From Certhia americana (Eukaryota > Chordata > Aves > Passeriformes > Certhiidae): a stretch of 64,000 bases of DNA. Below the pieces are notes generated by a model that saw nothing but the letters and a program-made list of their open reading frames with translations, did no database searches and was not told the origin of the DNA. Below, one piece after another: positions 1 through 13,500 of the stretch. The DNA lies in contig JAGMWU010000047.1 in assembly GCA_018697195.1 (NCBI GenBank), positions 186,001 through 250,000 on the forward strand. The letters are read 5' to 3'. Position 1 is the first letter of the stretch. Each line of letters opens with the position of its first letter. Both the position numbers and the translations under genes were made by a program.

Positions 1-3000
1 CACTGGGAGTAGAAATTAAATAAGACTTTTTTTCCCCTCTGTCCTAAAAGGACATAAATGTTTTGCATTTAATGTCACTTAATGATTTAGGTTTTCTTAG
101 TATGTTTTATTTTCACTAACCTAAAAATTCACAAACACAGATAATTTGCCAGGAAACTTGACAGACCTGGAAAAAATATCTGCAAAACTCCTTCTTTTAA
201 TTATTTTATTTTTTATTTTTTAGGAAGTTGTTCATAGCAACTTTGGCACACTTCTGCCAAGAGCTTCAAGTATTAAAAGCATGCTGTTTTGGAGAATATA
301 GTTGATATTCACTGATATATTTTGACAAATCAAAGGGTACTGTAAACTTTGCTTCACGTCAAGAGCATATTTTCTTCTAACAGACTCCTTTTGAAATGCT
401 GCACTAGATATGCATGCAGGAGAGCTTTCCAACAGAAAATAAAAAAAGCCTAAGAAGATTTGACCTAAAAAAGAAACATCTGCCCTGCTGAGATCTGCCT
501 GCCTTCAGCCAGCAGTGCAGCACACCTGTGAACAAACAGGGTCTTTTCCACTTTGCAGCTTCTTCTTGCCTGAGGGGAGGCAGGGATGCCTGATGCCTGA
601 AGAGCTGGTGATGGGACTCATCACTCTCCCGGTGTCCACAGGGCTCTGGTAGCCTTCTGAGAGAGAAAACAAGGAGTGTGTGTGACACAGTGCTGCTTCG
701 ACTGTGCTGCTCACAGCTCTTGGTCCAGCATCCGGGGAACTGCCTGGCTGTGCAGGAGAATGGGGAAGGAGAAGATGAATGTGTCCTGACAAAGGAGTGT
801 TGTTTTGGCAGTGAGCAGCCTGTAGGCTCCCAGATGCTCAGAAGTCACTTCCCGCACCCCTGCTGAAGGGCTCTGTTTCTCAGATGCTCTGTAATGACTT
901 ATAGCTACGGAGTGCCATCTTCCCTTAGATCCCAAATTGTAGGAATGCTGACTCTCAAATCTGAGCTCATGTTAATTAACTTACCAATGGAAGTTTTTTA
1001 AAAACGTGACTGTAAATCAGGCATGTGATCCTTTCTTCCGCTTATTTTTCTTTCTTTTGCTATTGTTCCAAAAAGCATCTGTGTGAGAATGCATGTTCAG
1101 CTGCAAATTAGATACTCGGTGTCTGATACTGTTACAAACTGCTAAATACCAGATGGAAATGGCAGTGGTGTAACAGCATTCTGAAAATGGAGTATAAATG
1201 ACCAGAAACAATACAGGAAATTTATAGTGTACAAGGCACATGGAGTTGCTCTGAAAAATAACTTAGTTTTCAGGCTGTCTCATCTTAATAAAAGAAGGGC
1301 TAGAGAGAGTTAATCTTTCTTCTTTTCCCTTTGGTTGAGAGTGCACTGGCTTCAGTGGCAGCTGCACAGGTGCCACAACAGACAGAGTGGGTTCATTTAA
1401 AAATTCAAATTAACAGAAAACGTATACATTACTCACTTGGCTCTAGTTATTACCCAGTTCTGCACAGGAGGCAGAGCCCTGAAAGCAGGTTTTGCCAGCT
1501 TTGTAAATCTTGGACTTTTCTCATGTTTATCTGTTTACTGAGTACACGAAAGGATACTGCCGCGCCACACAGGCACAGCCCAGCCCTGGCAGAGCTGCTC
1601 TAAAATTAGGTGGAGGGGTTGTGGGCAGAGAACACTAAATTTAAGGCTGTCTGGGACATGGATTGCAGAGACCAAGGTGGGTATGACTCTTGTGAAGGCT
1701 CAGGGGGGCTCTTCTGCACAGGATTTTTTGTGTCTGATTTCATTCTGCCTTGCCATTCCATTCTATGGCCTGAATCTGGAAGTAGCATAATTTTAAAACT
1801 TATTCTTTTTTCTTTCAAATATAAAATATTGCACTGAATGAAAGCGGTAGATTCTCATCTCCACGCTTTAGTGAGCAGAGGTGATGAAATGTTTGTGTAC
1901 CATACAAGAAGATACCGAGCAGCATAGAGCTTTAAACAATTGCACTACATGTCATTCCCTACACTTTGTTGGTTGCAGCGATGAAAAGTATTTTTTCTTT
2001 ACAATTTATCAAAAGTATGCCTGGTTATGAACTCTTAAATCCTATGACCCATTGAATAGTGACTATCACCACAATGGTAGGAAAATACAGAGCTTGACAC
2101 TGGATGCTGAGCTTTATTATTGCTTTATAGTCACAGAACTAAATTTATTTGTGTATAGTTGAGTCAATATTTAGAACTTCTGATCAGCACAATAGGTAAT
2201 TTAAGAGCAGACATGCTTACTGATATATTATACAAAGCCACACCATAACCTCAGCCTGCAGAATATTCCATACACTGTTCTGGGCTTCATTAATCCCTTC
2301 AGCCATGGAATCTTTCCTGGAAATCACAGACCACGGGATGAGTGATTAGCAAGAAACCTTTATTTAATGTGTTGTGGTTAAAAACATAGTGAACCTTGCC
2401 AATAGGATGCAAGTCTGTAAACACATTTCTAAGCAACACCCATTTAGTTATGCAGAAATTTCAAGAAATGTTAAGGTTTGGGTTTTTCCCCTGTAGCTCA
2501 CTGTGGGATATCAACAAAAGAAGACATTAAATGTGTCACACATTTCTGTATGCTGAAAATATAAATGTTTCATTTAGGGCATTGCAAATTATTTAATTTT
2601 AAACTCAAGCTTTTTCCTTCTCATTTCAGTCTCTCTCAAGAAGGTTCATGTCTAATTAATTATCCTTCCAGGTTTTCATCTTGAAAATGTAAAAGCAGGC
2701 TGGTTTACCTGTTTACAACTCTTTCCCCAGACACACAGAAATTGAAAGTAATGAAATTTATCAAAAGAGCTGAGATCTGAAAACTTCTCGGTTCCAAAAA
2801 ATTGACTTCTTTTCAGTGTAAAAAAACTTTAAACAGCTTTTAACCAAGACACACAATGTTCCTTGCATGCTCCCAATTCTGCTGGTGTGAATTCTGTGTT
2901 GTTGTCACTAAAATTAGATTCAAATTGGAGTGAAAGAATCCTATGTCTTTAGAACGGTTGCAGTTCATTATGTTAGGGTATTTGAAGGCCCATACTTTTT

Positions 3001-4959
3001 CTAGCCATACCTGTTCAATGGAGCACAGCAACAATACAAAATAAGTTTCTGGAAAAGCTACAATTTAGTAGGCAGAATCAGCAGTAAAAAAAGAAAGCAT
3101 TCTTTGGATTTGTTGTGTTGTAATGATGTTTTCCTGTACCTAAATGATATTGACTGTTGTTCTTATTGAAGAGGAAATAAGTATGTGCTCGGAGCTACTC
3201 AGACAACTATTCATCATTCTCTCTGGCAACAGAAAGAATTCCCATGCCAGGATGCAAAATCCAGCAGCAGATACAGCTGCAGAATATCAGAGGCCTGTAT
3301 TTAAAAAACTCACAGGAAAATCAGAACCCAATTTCTAGGCAGGATGCACTTCTTCAGAAGCATTGCTTTAGGACATAACTCAGTTCTCAGAACACCGCAG
3401 TCTGCAACTTAATTCAAGTATTTAGGGGAAAATAAGGGTCTTTGAAATATAAATAATGCATTAAAGTAACATGTTTTGTTCTTTATTGCTTCCTAGTGAA
3501 GCTTTGCTGGAGTGCTGTAGTGAATAATGATAACATTTGTTCTTAAAATCTGATGATGACTTAATAATTATAGCAAATTAGGATGAGGAACCCTGCTGTG
3601 AGAGGTGCTGAAAACATCATTTTTTATAAGATAATAGTGAATATGATTGCTTGGTAAAACCACTGTTAATATCTGTAAGGGTGAATGACTCTTGCTTGGT
3701 TACTTTAATTTGTTGTGAATCGTGTTGGGTCATAACCACTGACTTAAACTTATCTGCTGGTACAAAACAATAGGTTAAAACTTTTGTCACCAAATTAGTT
3801 GTTTCTTTTGGAGTCGCTTGGAAAAACTGACGATAAGGAACAAAGGAAAGAAGAACAGACTGGCAAATTGAGTCTCAAGGGTCTCCAGACTGTCAAAGCT
3901 TGCACAGAAGGCTCAGAGCATCTCAACAGGCTCACAGGGTACAGAGCAGACAGAAATCATCCTAAACTATATTCTGGCCACACCCTGATTTATATCTTCT
4001 TGGCAGCACATGGAATATGACTCTTCTTAAGTTAGCATATTTATATTTGCTCCCAGAGACAAATACAGCAAAGGTTAAATGAACCCGAATCTTGGACAAG
4101 GGCCTTCTTCCTTGACCATGAAAAGTGGAGTAACTGGGCTAAGATTAGCACCTATGTTACAGGGTACAATTTCTGTCATGGTGGCTCAACCTCTCATTCA
4201 TTTTTCATAGATTTCTATTATTTGAATTTTCTAATGGGAAACTCTGCTTCTACAAGATAGTGCCAAAATTAAAACAATAAAAGTAAGTAACCATTAAACT
4301 ATTTTATTCTTAACCGGATTTGAAAGTGCTGTAAAATACTTGTCATTGCTAGTTTTCATATATTATTAAAAGGTTCCTATTCTTATTGTAATGACTATAG
4401 AAAATGTAGAACCTAATCTGAGTTCAATAGAACCCTGGAAAAACAAAAGCTTTATCAAGAAAAATAAAAGCACTGCTTGGGAAAAAAAAAAAAGCCAATT
4501 ATAAAAATTCTTAAAAATGCCCTAGAGAGAGATGAATGTACAGCTAATAGTCACAGTCTGTTTAATATTGTCAAGTATGTCTAACATGGCAGCACATTCA
4601 GACCAGCCTTTGTCTGTACAATCCAGCATCTAGCATGGTTATAATGATTAAACTACATAACATTTATTAGAAATCTTATGCCTATTAAATTATATATAAA
4701 ACCATATAATCTTGAAGAATTACTGTTATTCACATTTATTGATCAGTGTCTCACAAAGGTTTTCATGTTTTGTTGGTTTGATGTGTTTACTCTCATTAAT
4801 TTGTGAGAGCATTTAAGAGATACATGTAGGCAGCACAATTCTGTAAAGAAACACAGGCATTTATCAGTCCTTGAAAAACTAGTTGAAAGTAACTGAGTTA
4901 GTGTGAATGGTTAACATTACTGAAGCTGAAAGAAAAATGATTTTTTATTCAAATTTTAG
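1..4959. other. AT-rich single-copy DNA, no gene seen
   Basis: I see no gene, recognisable repeat or structured RNA here. Frames are broken by frequent stops on both strands, and the longest stretches without a stop (60 to 95 codons, mainly between 400 and 1850) overlap each other on opposite strands and have no family motif. A slightly GC-richer patch at about 480-860 accounts for most of the longer frames. A short A-run lies near 4482-4493. Confidence 0.6.
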
Positions 4960-5030
4960 GGCTTCTCCAATAATATCATATAATGACATACAAAATTGCC
5001 CTATGGGTCCGTATGAAATGTATTGGCAAG
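4960..5030 (+). other. Candidate internal exon, 71 bp, hypothetical
   Basis: The segment is preceded by a T-rich stretch ending in AG (4958-4959) and followed by GTAACT at 5031. Only one of the three frames is open. It begins with the last base of a codon and ends with the first base of the next, and reads ASPIISYNDIQNCPMGPYEM followed by YWQ. I do not recognise the protein. The peptide has a balanced, protein-like composition, but a 71-bp frame open by chance is common in 64 kb. The donor is only fair. Its phase is compatible with the candidate exon at 24590. Without RNA or cross-species evidence this remains a hypothesis. Confidence 0.2.
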
Positions 5031-5399
5031 GTAACTTATGGCTTACTATCTCCAGGATTTATATCTAAATGTGGAATAATTGAATTAATATATTTTTTCA
5101 TCTCTAGCCTTCATTCTTGTGTGAGTAGAGGTAAGAGCATGCCATATTTTGTGTCTCCAAAAAAACAGGTTTTCCTTTGCCAAAATACTACCTAAAAGTT
5201 ACCTACAGCCACCACGAAAAAAATCAAGTCTGTGCAGGTTTTTTCTCATTCCCCTTCTGCAGAAAAATAAGCCCTTTTCAGAAAAGGAGTGAACATATTC
5301 TGTAGTTCATGTATAACCTCCCACACAGCAAAATAACCCCTCCAAGCACATTGTCTGGTACTTGCTCTCCCAGTAGCATTGGCAAAAGCAGGGTTCTAA

Positions 5400-5840
5400 A
5401 GGCAAACAAACTTTGTACCAAGTGCAGCCCTGAGTGCGCTAATGAGCCTTAATTGCCCTGATCAGCCCCACCTGTACCTCCCCACATTCGCCTCCTCTTC
5501 CCCCGCCCTGAGCTCTACCTAAGCTCGGTCTGAGCCTGCTGCTCCTTTTCTGGGCTCTGCTCAGGTGCTGCTGGTGCCCTCCTTGAGCCAGGGCTCATCC
5601 GGAGGGATGGATTTCTGTTCGATTGCAGACCCTCCTCATCACCTTAGGAGCTGGACTCTGGGTTGGCCCTGGCCACCAAGGCATTCTCCCTGGCTGAAGC
5701 TGGCACGGTATTCCCTTCGCTCCAGGCTCCCCCCTGTTCAGGGAGCACTGCTGCCCTGGCTGCTCCCTGACACACTGAGCTGCAATGACCTCCCCTGACA
5801 TGGAAGGGGGGACAGGCACCTTGTTGACAGGGACATGCAA
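5400..5840. other. GC-rich block, unclassified repeat or regulatory segment
   Basis: This stretch is clearly richer in G and C than the surrounding AT-rich DNA. It contains pyrimidine-rich and GCTGCTG-type sequence, a run of CCTCC/CCCC motifs at about 5475-5515, and a CTACCTAAG element near 5515 that could be a decayed TATA-type box. Open frames of 65 to 81 codons occur on both strands, as expected from base composition. It has the texture of an old retroelement 5' region or LTR, or of a local promoter or enhancer, but I could not match it to a family. It has no poly(A), no clear terminal repeats and no recognisable target-site duplication. Confidence 0.3.
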
Positions 5841-7185
5841 GAGGTAATTTTATGCTCTTTTAATCTTCCTGTGGTCAGAAATGTATTAAAAATTAAGCTG
5901 GCAGTGTTTCCACAAAGCAAAGCTGGGAAACCCACTTATTTACTTGTATGCCTCAAAGATACATAACTCTAATCATTCTAGCTCTTTTTTGTGTATTAGG
6001 GGACAAAATTTTCTCCTCCTTGCCATCTATCCAATTGGAATCCCAGAATTTGTCTGTTCCGCTCTAAAGACCATTATTTTACTTTGGAGTACGTTTATCT
6101 CTCTATCTTGATTGATGGCTAGGTAGATGTATTTCTACCTGTCCCCCTATTTCTGTATATCTTTGCATTTTTGCATCTAACAAAGCTTGTTCTTAAGTAA
6201 CCGTACAGAATAAACTTATTTATTGTTTAATATTGTTTTATGTTAGAGACCTTGTAAGGAAATTGCATCTGACTTGGATATTAGAGGGTTTTTTCTGAGT
6301 TTAATGCTGATGAACACACTTACAGTGTTACATTTATTTGGGACTCTTCTCTACTGCTAATTACTGAAACCCATAAAATCTATTATTGGCAATTTCTTGT
6401 GACAGTCAATTGGTTTTCAAGCTTTCCATGAAAGCTTTGGAATCTCATGCAAGTTGGAAGGACATTGTCCAATATTTGACAATTATACAATTATAGTTTT
6501 TGCTGAGTGCTTCCTTTCTGTGTCCCATAGAAATGTGGTTGTAAGCCATCTTTGAGTAACTTTGATTAACTTTGCTGCGGAATGTACTTCTGATGATTGC
6601 AAATAATCTGTGACTGAGCAGACTACTACAGATAGTGCCTAAGGTCCAGCACAATTATTCTAGCTTTCAGTTCAACATTGAATGGTCAAGCCTGTAATAA
6701 ACCTTATGCATAATGCTTGGCAAATTACTGCACTGGTTACTCTGTTTGCACTTTACAAGATTCTGTCTTTGAGGTCTAACAGAATAAAGTTTGACTATAA
6801 TTATGTGCCATGCATCACAGATGATTCCAGTTGCCCTTTGAAACCTTAACTAATACTGGGGCCCTAGGCAATATCTATTTATCTCCAGGTGTTATTAGTT
6901 TCATGAATATCAGAAACAAACAGGTGGCTCCCTCTGAAGTTCTGCACACATTTAAAAAAAAGAGAAAAGTTCTTCAGAAAAATGATCTTCTCTCCCTACT
7001 TTCTGTCTTGTTTCTGTGACTAATAGTCATTAAAATATCATATTTCTTCTGCAGATAGAATAGTGTGATAATGTTCTCAAAACAGGTAAAAATATATTTT
7101 GAAAGGTAGTGGGTAAATTTAAGTCTTGTCAAGAAGCTGGATGTTGTCAATATTTAAAATAATGTGCCATGACTTGGCAGCTTAC

Positions 7186-7218
7186 CACTGCCATTTGTAT
7201 TCACTACTTCAGCTTCTC
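7186..7218 (-). other. Candidate 33-bp exon on minus strand, hypothetical
   Basis: Read on the minus strand, a T/G-rich stretch ending in TTTAG lies immediately before the segment, and GTAAGC, a good donor, follows it. One of three frames is open. It starts with two bases of a codon and ends with one, and encodes EAEVVNTNGS between the split codons. No family is recognised and the segment is very short. It is phase-compatible with one of the two open frames of the candidate exon at 10524-10585, which would lie upstream on the same strand. Chance pseudo-exons of this quality are frequent. Confidence 0.15.
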
Positions 7219-7292
7219 CTAAACCCAAACAGCAACAAACCATTTCAGGTAAAATGAGCCTTAAACACAGAAACTGCTTTTGTTCTCCATCT

Positions 7293-7340
7293 CTAGTAAT
7301 TACTAGAAGAAAGTGGAAAGTAAGCACTAGTAATTACTAG
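7293..7340. repeat. Doubled 14-bp perfect palindrome CTAGTAATTACTAG
   Basis: The self-complementary 14-mer CTAGTAATTACTAG occurs at 7293-7306 and again at 7327-7340, a spacing of 34 bp. The match continues as AAG after each copy. Each copy contains TAATTA, the core recognised by many paired-type homeodomain dimers. Two identical palindromes at short spacing suggest either a local tandem duplication or a paired binding site. Nothing in the sequence shows which, or whether it is used. Confidence 0.6.
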
Positions 7341-10300
7341 AAGCGGAAAAACCCAAGCAAGCAACGTTTTTTTCTCATTTCTCTTTACTTACTTGGATCC
7401 ATCTCATAGGTTTTTTTAATAGGTGCAACCACATTTCACTAATCTTAGAGTTTATAATCCCAAATACTGGACAGAAGGCACCTGAAGGGGAAGGTGGAGG
7501 GTCCACTAGCAATGATGGACTACAAGCTTGACTCATTTAACCACTAGTGAGCAAAGAGTTACTTTACTCCAGATTAAAAGAAAAACCAAACTGAATTATG
7601 TTAACAGCTGAGCACATCTAATAATGTGTAGCTCTTGTTTTTCTTACTGATGGTATTTCTGGTGACATACTTGACAATAGCTTTATTTGAGTATCTGCTG
7701 TTTGTGCCCTAGGAATGGCTCTGATGAATAAAAATCATATGAATGCCACGGATGCATTCTGAAAAAGGAGGTAAGCACTTACACTTTGTTTTTAAAGGAC
7801 ATAAAATATTCTTTAGGGAACTTTACTGAATTGGTGCTTTTGGAAGCTGAGTGTGATTCAATATGCAGTGTGTATTTCATTCTAAGCTACTTGTACGTTA
7901 AATAATGTTCAATTATATTTACCCTTTAATGTCTCAAATAATTGGCACTTTAAACACCAGTCATCACTGATTTTTAACATTTGTTACTCTTTCTAAGGTA
8001 AAAGTGTTGAACATAAATACTGATCTATTGAATTCTTAACATTTTTGATGAGTAACATGTTATTTTTGAGGGATTGCCCATGATATTTTAAAAAAAGTTC
8101 TATATATGAAACTTTTGCTAGCTTGTATGTAGATGAAATTTATAAAGCAAGCCACCCATTTGTAGAAAAAATAGAAATGAAAATCCTTTATTAAAGATCC
8201 CTCTGTAGATACTTCACAGGGGAGGGGGAAAAAAAAGGACAAAAGATCAAAGCAGAGGGATTAACTCCACAGATTGGTACTGAAAATATAACCCTGTATT
8301 TTCTGCACAGATTTACAAACAGTAGTGGATACCTGGGATTTAATGCTGCATTTCTCCATGTTCTTAATGGCATTAGCTCTTTATGAGTCGGGAAGCAGAT
8401 AGCAGACTGTGCAATAGCTTTATCAAGTCTGAGGGTTTCACAATAAGAGTGATTATATTTCTGAAATAATTTTCTCATCAGACGGTGCTATTAAATGTAG
8501 GATACCTTTACAACACTGTTTCCATTGTTTTCACATTCTGTTTTGCTGGCAATAAATCATTTTGAAGCAATTCATTTTTTTACACATTGAGAGATAGGCA
8601 GCAGATCCTCAACTCAGCAGATGACACATTAAATTCAGAGACATGTCAGTCACATTTAAAGCACGCGGCCAACTCCTACAGCCAATCATTCCAGTGGAAA
8701 AAAATGTTTCTCTGCAGTTCTCTATCCATGTCAAGCTGAAATAGAATTTTATTTTTGTTACCCAGATAAAGAATTATTTATGCATGTTCTGTACTTTGTC
8801 TCAGAAGAGTAATAAAAGAATAACCAGTATCCATATCAAAAATACAGAGCTCATAGCCCAAAGACCAGACTTTTGATCAACACCACCTGGATTATCCAGT
8901 GTTTCCTAATTAAAAGATATATTTGACAAATAAAAATCAAGAAGAGTATTTCCTATTACAAATTTATTTCTTATTACAAATGTAAGGAAGAATAATTTCA
9001 GACACTGTCATTCGCCTTTGGCTGTCAACTAGGATTTTGAAACTAAACTTCAGGAGCCTTCAGTCTGAGAAAATGCAGGCAATCACGAGCTAGCCTGGAG
9101 CTCTGCTCTCCTGCAAACTGCAACACTCACTGCTGAACAGGACTGACACCTCCAGTGTTGTTCCTCAGGGCCAGATTTGTTTGTAGGAATTTGCTTGTTT
9201 TGATAAAACATACATAACTAAGACTATTTGATGAAGTAGGAAAACCCCATCAAAGATAAGCTTTCATTGGCAAACACTGATGTTTGGACTTCTTGGCACA
9301 TAAAGCTTGCTGCATCTTCATTTTTACATGTTTAAGGAACTGTTTCTGTGCTGCGGTGTTCAAGCCTGACTTACTCATGTTATCTTTGCTTTATGAAGCC
9401 AAAGCTGGGCTGTAGAATGAGGTTGCACTGCACTTTAACTTTGAACTGTCCCAAGCAGTCAATGTTAGGTGTTGATTTTGCACCTTGGCCTGTAAGGGAT
9501 GCTAAGCAATGTCTGCAATAATTGTGTATGTTTCTGCTGTCTCTGTTATTTAGTGTTGAAATTTGGAATGTACAACCCTGAAAAATTTCTCTGGATTTTT
9601 GGCATCTATTTTTTCAGCTAATAGTTTTAAAAAGAAATCTTACAATATCACATGTTTCAGGGCATCACTTGTTGGAGTTGTTATGGGTATTGGGCAAAAA
9701 TTCCAAACATTGTGAGAAGCAGTGTCTTGTGAAGCTCAAGTGTTGCTTGCGTGCATCAAAGGTGTTCAGATTTTGATAGGTAATGTTTTCAGTATTTCCT
9801 TTGTTGTAATTACTGTTCTAGTGGGAATGTGCTTTTTACTCTAATGCAGCCTCTCTCTGCTGGAAAATTTGTGATGAGTGTATTTTCTTTCTTGGATGCT
9901 AATCATTAAATTTAACTTTAAATGGGAGTGAAAATGGACACAAATATGACAGATGTGACTATCTAAATTGACATTTGTGGTAGAAGCTCTTTGCACATTT
10001 TCATAATGGAACACCACCAGTATTTCCCTTAAGTAACGCTATGGTTCTTGTCAGACACTTCCCCAAAAGGTCAGTTATTTAGGCTATAGCTCCTGATCTC
10101 CCTGGCTGCTGCTGCTGCACATTCCATCACCAGCTGACATTACAGAGAAAGCACTACTGCAGCCAGGTGACTTCCACATCAGCACTAAAAAAGCCTTTTA
10201 AAAGAGAGTGGATGGGACTTAAGGTGGGCTTTTTGGGTATATGAGGAAACCCCCAGGATGCATTCCTTTATGCAGAAAATATATCTGCTTCTCTCTAAAA

Positions 10301-10523
10301 TGTCTGCAATGCACAGCATATATTCTATAGCCAGGTGTAATAATCAAGGTGTTGTCACATGCTGACCACTAACCACTTTGCATTTCCTGGGGTGTGTTTC
10401 TAATGCTTTCAGTTAAAGCACATTAAACAATAAACAAAACTCAGAAAAAAAAAGGAAAAGCTTGTATCTATAATACTTCCAGAAGTTTTATTTTATTGCG
10501 TGTTATTTAATTGTTATACTTAC

Positions 10524-10585
10524 CAAACCTCTGCATCTTCTTTTCATCTTCTCCTTTTCCTTCATGAAGTAAAACTGTGCAGGAT
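10524..10585 (-). other. Candidate 62-bp internal exon with strong splice sites
   Basis: On the minus strand this segment follows a long pyrimidine tract ending in TTTGCCCCCAG, a textbook acceptor, and is followed by GTAAGTAT, a near-consensus donor. Two frames are open. One starts with two bases of a codon and reads PAQFYFMKEKEKMKRRCRGL, a basic peptide ending in phase 0. The other starts with one base, reads SCTVLLHEGKGEDEKKMQRF and ends with one base. I recognise neither protein. The purine-rich interior (GAAGGAAAAGGAGAAGATG) resembles an exonic splicing enhancer. It could be a coding exon of a gene spanning the window on the minus strand, a lncRNA exon, or a pseudo-exon. It has the best splice-site pair found here. 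Confidence 0.35.
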
Positions 10586-13500
10586 CTGGGGGCAAATGGG
10601 AAGAGAAGCAAGAAACATTTTTGTTAAGCTTTTAACCTATTATATTATAATGGGGGGCTAAATATTTCTAGTTTGAAAAGTAGTTTATTTGTAGACCTGA
10701 AGAAAAGCTTTTATAATTCTGTTAGAGAGATGTAATAGATTTTTCAAAGTAACAAAATTGTCCAACCTTTTGTCAAATGTTCAGAGAGAATGTAAAGCTA
10801 ATGCAGTCAAGCAAGAAAATCAAGGACATTTCTTAAACTCTGGAAGTAGATTATGGTACTTGCAAAGATTTCTAACTGCAGACTTGAGAACTACACATGG
10901 ATGCATATATATCCAGTTTTTGTGATTTATGTTGACAGGGCATATGCTACCAATGCCGGGAATTATTTTCCCCTGACATAAAGGTCTCTCAATAATTGAA
11001 ATTTGACCTGAATGTGAGGGATTGGTTTGGGTAGCTCAGTATTATCAAATTTTCCATAAATTTCTTGAATGGATTGACCTTTAGCATCTTTTTAAAACTC
11101 TAATTTTCCCACTGCATCTCTGTGATGGCCTGAATTTGTAACTCTCCCTCTCTAGCAGGAGATGGAGATTAATTGTGTGCTTATGCTTTTCTTCTCTCCC
11201 CCTCTACCCTCCTGCCAGATTCTGGAAGCATTGGTCATAGGTGACAGTATTCAGCTCCTTTTAACAAAAGAATTGGTGAGATGACTTCTATCTAATGCAC
11301 TGACATTTTATGATGAATAAATCCTAATTTGATCTATGAATTCTTAAATGATTGAGTTTTGTTTTTGGTGTGGATATTGATTGCTCCTCTTCCTTTTTTT
11401 TCATTATTGTTGTTGTACTGAGGTGTTTTATCTTTTAATTGCTACAAATATTTTTCATGCATGCAAACAATTTCAGTTGAGTGCTTCTTCATTTCTGGAG
11501 TTCATGGCAGTTTCTCATGATCAAAATAGTCAATATGTGTTAATATATGGATCAGGTATTTCTCCCATGGATTGCTGGATTCCTGTATGTGCACAGGTAT
11601 CCCACATTTGTCCTTGTAATTTTTTCTTGAGCTTTTCTGTAGACCAGAAATACAAATCTACTTTTGTGGAATTGGTAGTTTATGTACTGAGTGTCTTCCC
11701 CTTAAACTTTGATCATTGCTGGCTGTTAGTGAGAACCTTTCATTTTAGCTGCATTTGAAAAGAAGGAACAATTTGTGCTTTTGAAAGCATTTCAGCAGAC
11801 TCCTGCTGGTTGAGACACACAGGGATCTCTAGTCTGATTGTTTATTTGGGCTTTCCCAACTTCTTGAACTGTGCTTGTGGACACCTATTCTGTTAGTTAC
11901 TTGCACAGGTATGTTCTGCCTTCAGTTATTTTTGCAACCTGCAGCTCTTGTGACATCAGTGCAGTAGGAATGGTGTGCTGCACACCACTTCAAATGTAAA
12001 TATTTAATCTTTTTTTTTAACAGTGGCCAGTTTTAGAAGGATGGAAACAGCTATGAAAGCATTTGGGGGTGAGAATTTAGTCAGACAAATGAGAATGATA
12101 ATAGGGAACTCTTTAAAACAACTTCCTGTAGGTAACAATGTGTGTTTTAAAACCTTAACAAAAGAGTAGTACATACAGGTTCTTGTTTATTGTTTCTGGG
12201 AATGGTCAGTGTACTTCTGACAGATTTGTAGATTTGTAACTTTGGGCAGTGAAATACAAATTTTATTTAAGTTACATGAGGGATTTTTAGCAAACATACT
12301 ATGATGTGATTTTACCTAAACATATGTAATTGGTGTTTTACTTATCTCTGGGTATATTTGTTTAAATGGGGTTTAGTAAATCCTTGGTAAAAAAATTTGT
12401 GAAAGTCAATGGCTGTGTGTTGTATATCTGGACTTTGTGGGCCTTTGATGAGGCATGAGACATCCACTGTAGTCAGTTGTAACTGTACCACGAGTTTGCC
12501 CAGAATGTTTTTCAGCAATCTATTTTGGCATAATTCTACTCTGTAAATCTCTTTTACAACTGGTATTGTGTGCTTATTATGAACTACAATACAGTCACAA
12601 TAGAACACAGTTTTATTAACTATAAATGTTAGCTGCATATGGGCCCCTCCTAGAGAAATAACCTTTTTTTAGCAAGTATAGTTGTGGCTTTTGTATGCTT
12701 TTGTTTTGTTGGGTTTTTTTAGCTCCTTGATTTGCTTGGTAAAACAAAATGATTTCTTATATCAGTGATCAAAAGTCCATGAATTTAGATTTACATATTT
12801 TTTATTTATTCTTTCCCCAGAGTTAACTTGGGGAAGACCTTGAAAGGAAATAAGAAACTCTTGACAGTGTTCTCCCTGGTGATTTTTATGCAAGATAATG
12901 ACCCATTCTTTTAGTAGTTTCTGATCAGCATATTTCAGTTGTAGTTTGAAATATTCTATGTCTTGCTGGCAAATTATCAAAATTAATACAAAAAGTTATT
13001 CAGATTACCTTCCCCAAGACCCCCTAGAGATTTTGGCAAGCATTATTTAAACACTTGTCAACAAACTGCTGTTTAGACAAGCCATTCATTTGCTGAAAGC
13101 ATTTTTTATATCAAACCAATGCACAATTCATGTATTTTTGATTCTTATACATTTCTTCTGTCATTCGTATTTCTGTAGATACAAACCCATTCATTTCAAA
13201 GCAGGAAAAAAACCTATTAAAATTAGTTTTTAACTGTAATCCACACCAGCTTTCTTTTGTTTGGTGATTTTTCCAATAGTTGTTTTCACTGTTTGGTTAC
13301 TTGTACTTTTTTGCTTTTATAACCCTTTTATGTGGTGTGTTTGTGTTTGCCTTGGAACTGTGGGTCTTTTTTGCTCTCTCTTATCTGTTGTGTGAGGTAT
13401 TGCCTCCATTTGTTCTGTACTGCACAATGTATTTTTTTCAGCATGCATAGTCCCTCTTCCTTCTAGGCACCTTTTATCTTATTAAAAAAAAAGAAAGAAA

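Noticed and set aside
7730..7771. Exon-like segment between CCCTAG and GTAAGC on the plus strand
   Set aside because: Good donor, but two frames hit stops within a few codons and the third ends in TGA inside the segment. At best it would be non-coding.
12342..12980. Two adjacent minus-strand frames (98 and 72 codons) considered as a retropseudogene
   Set aside because: The peptides look moderately protein-like, but I found no family motif, no poly(A) tail and no terminal repeats. AT-rich sequence can produce this.
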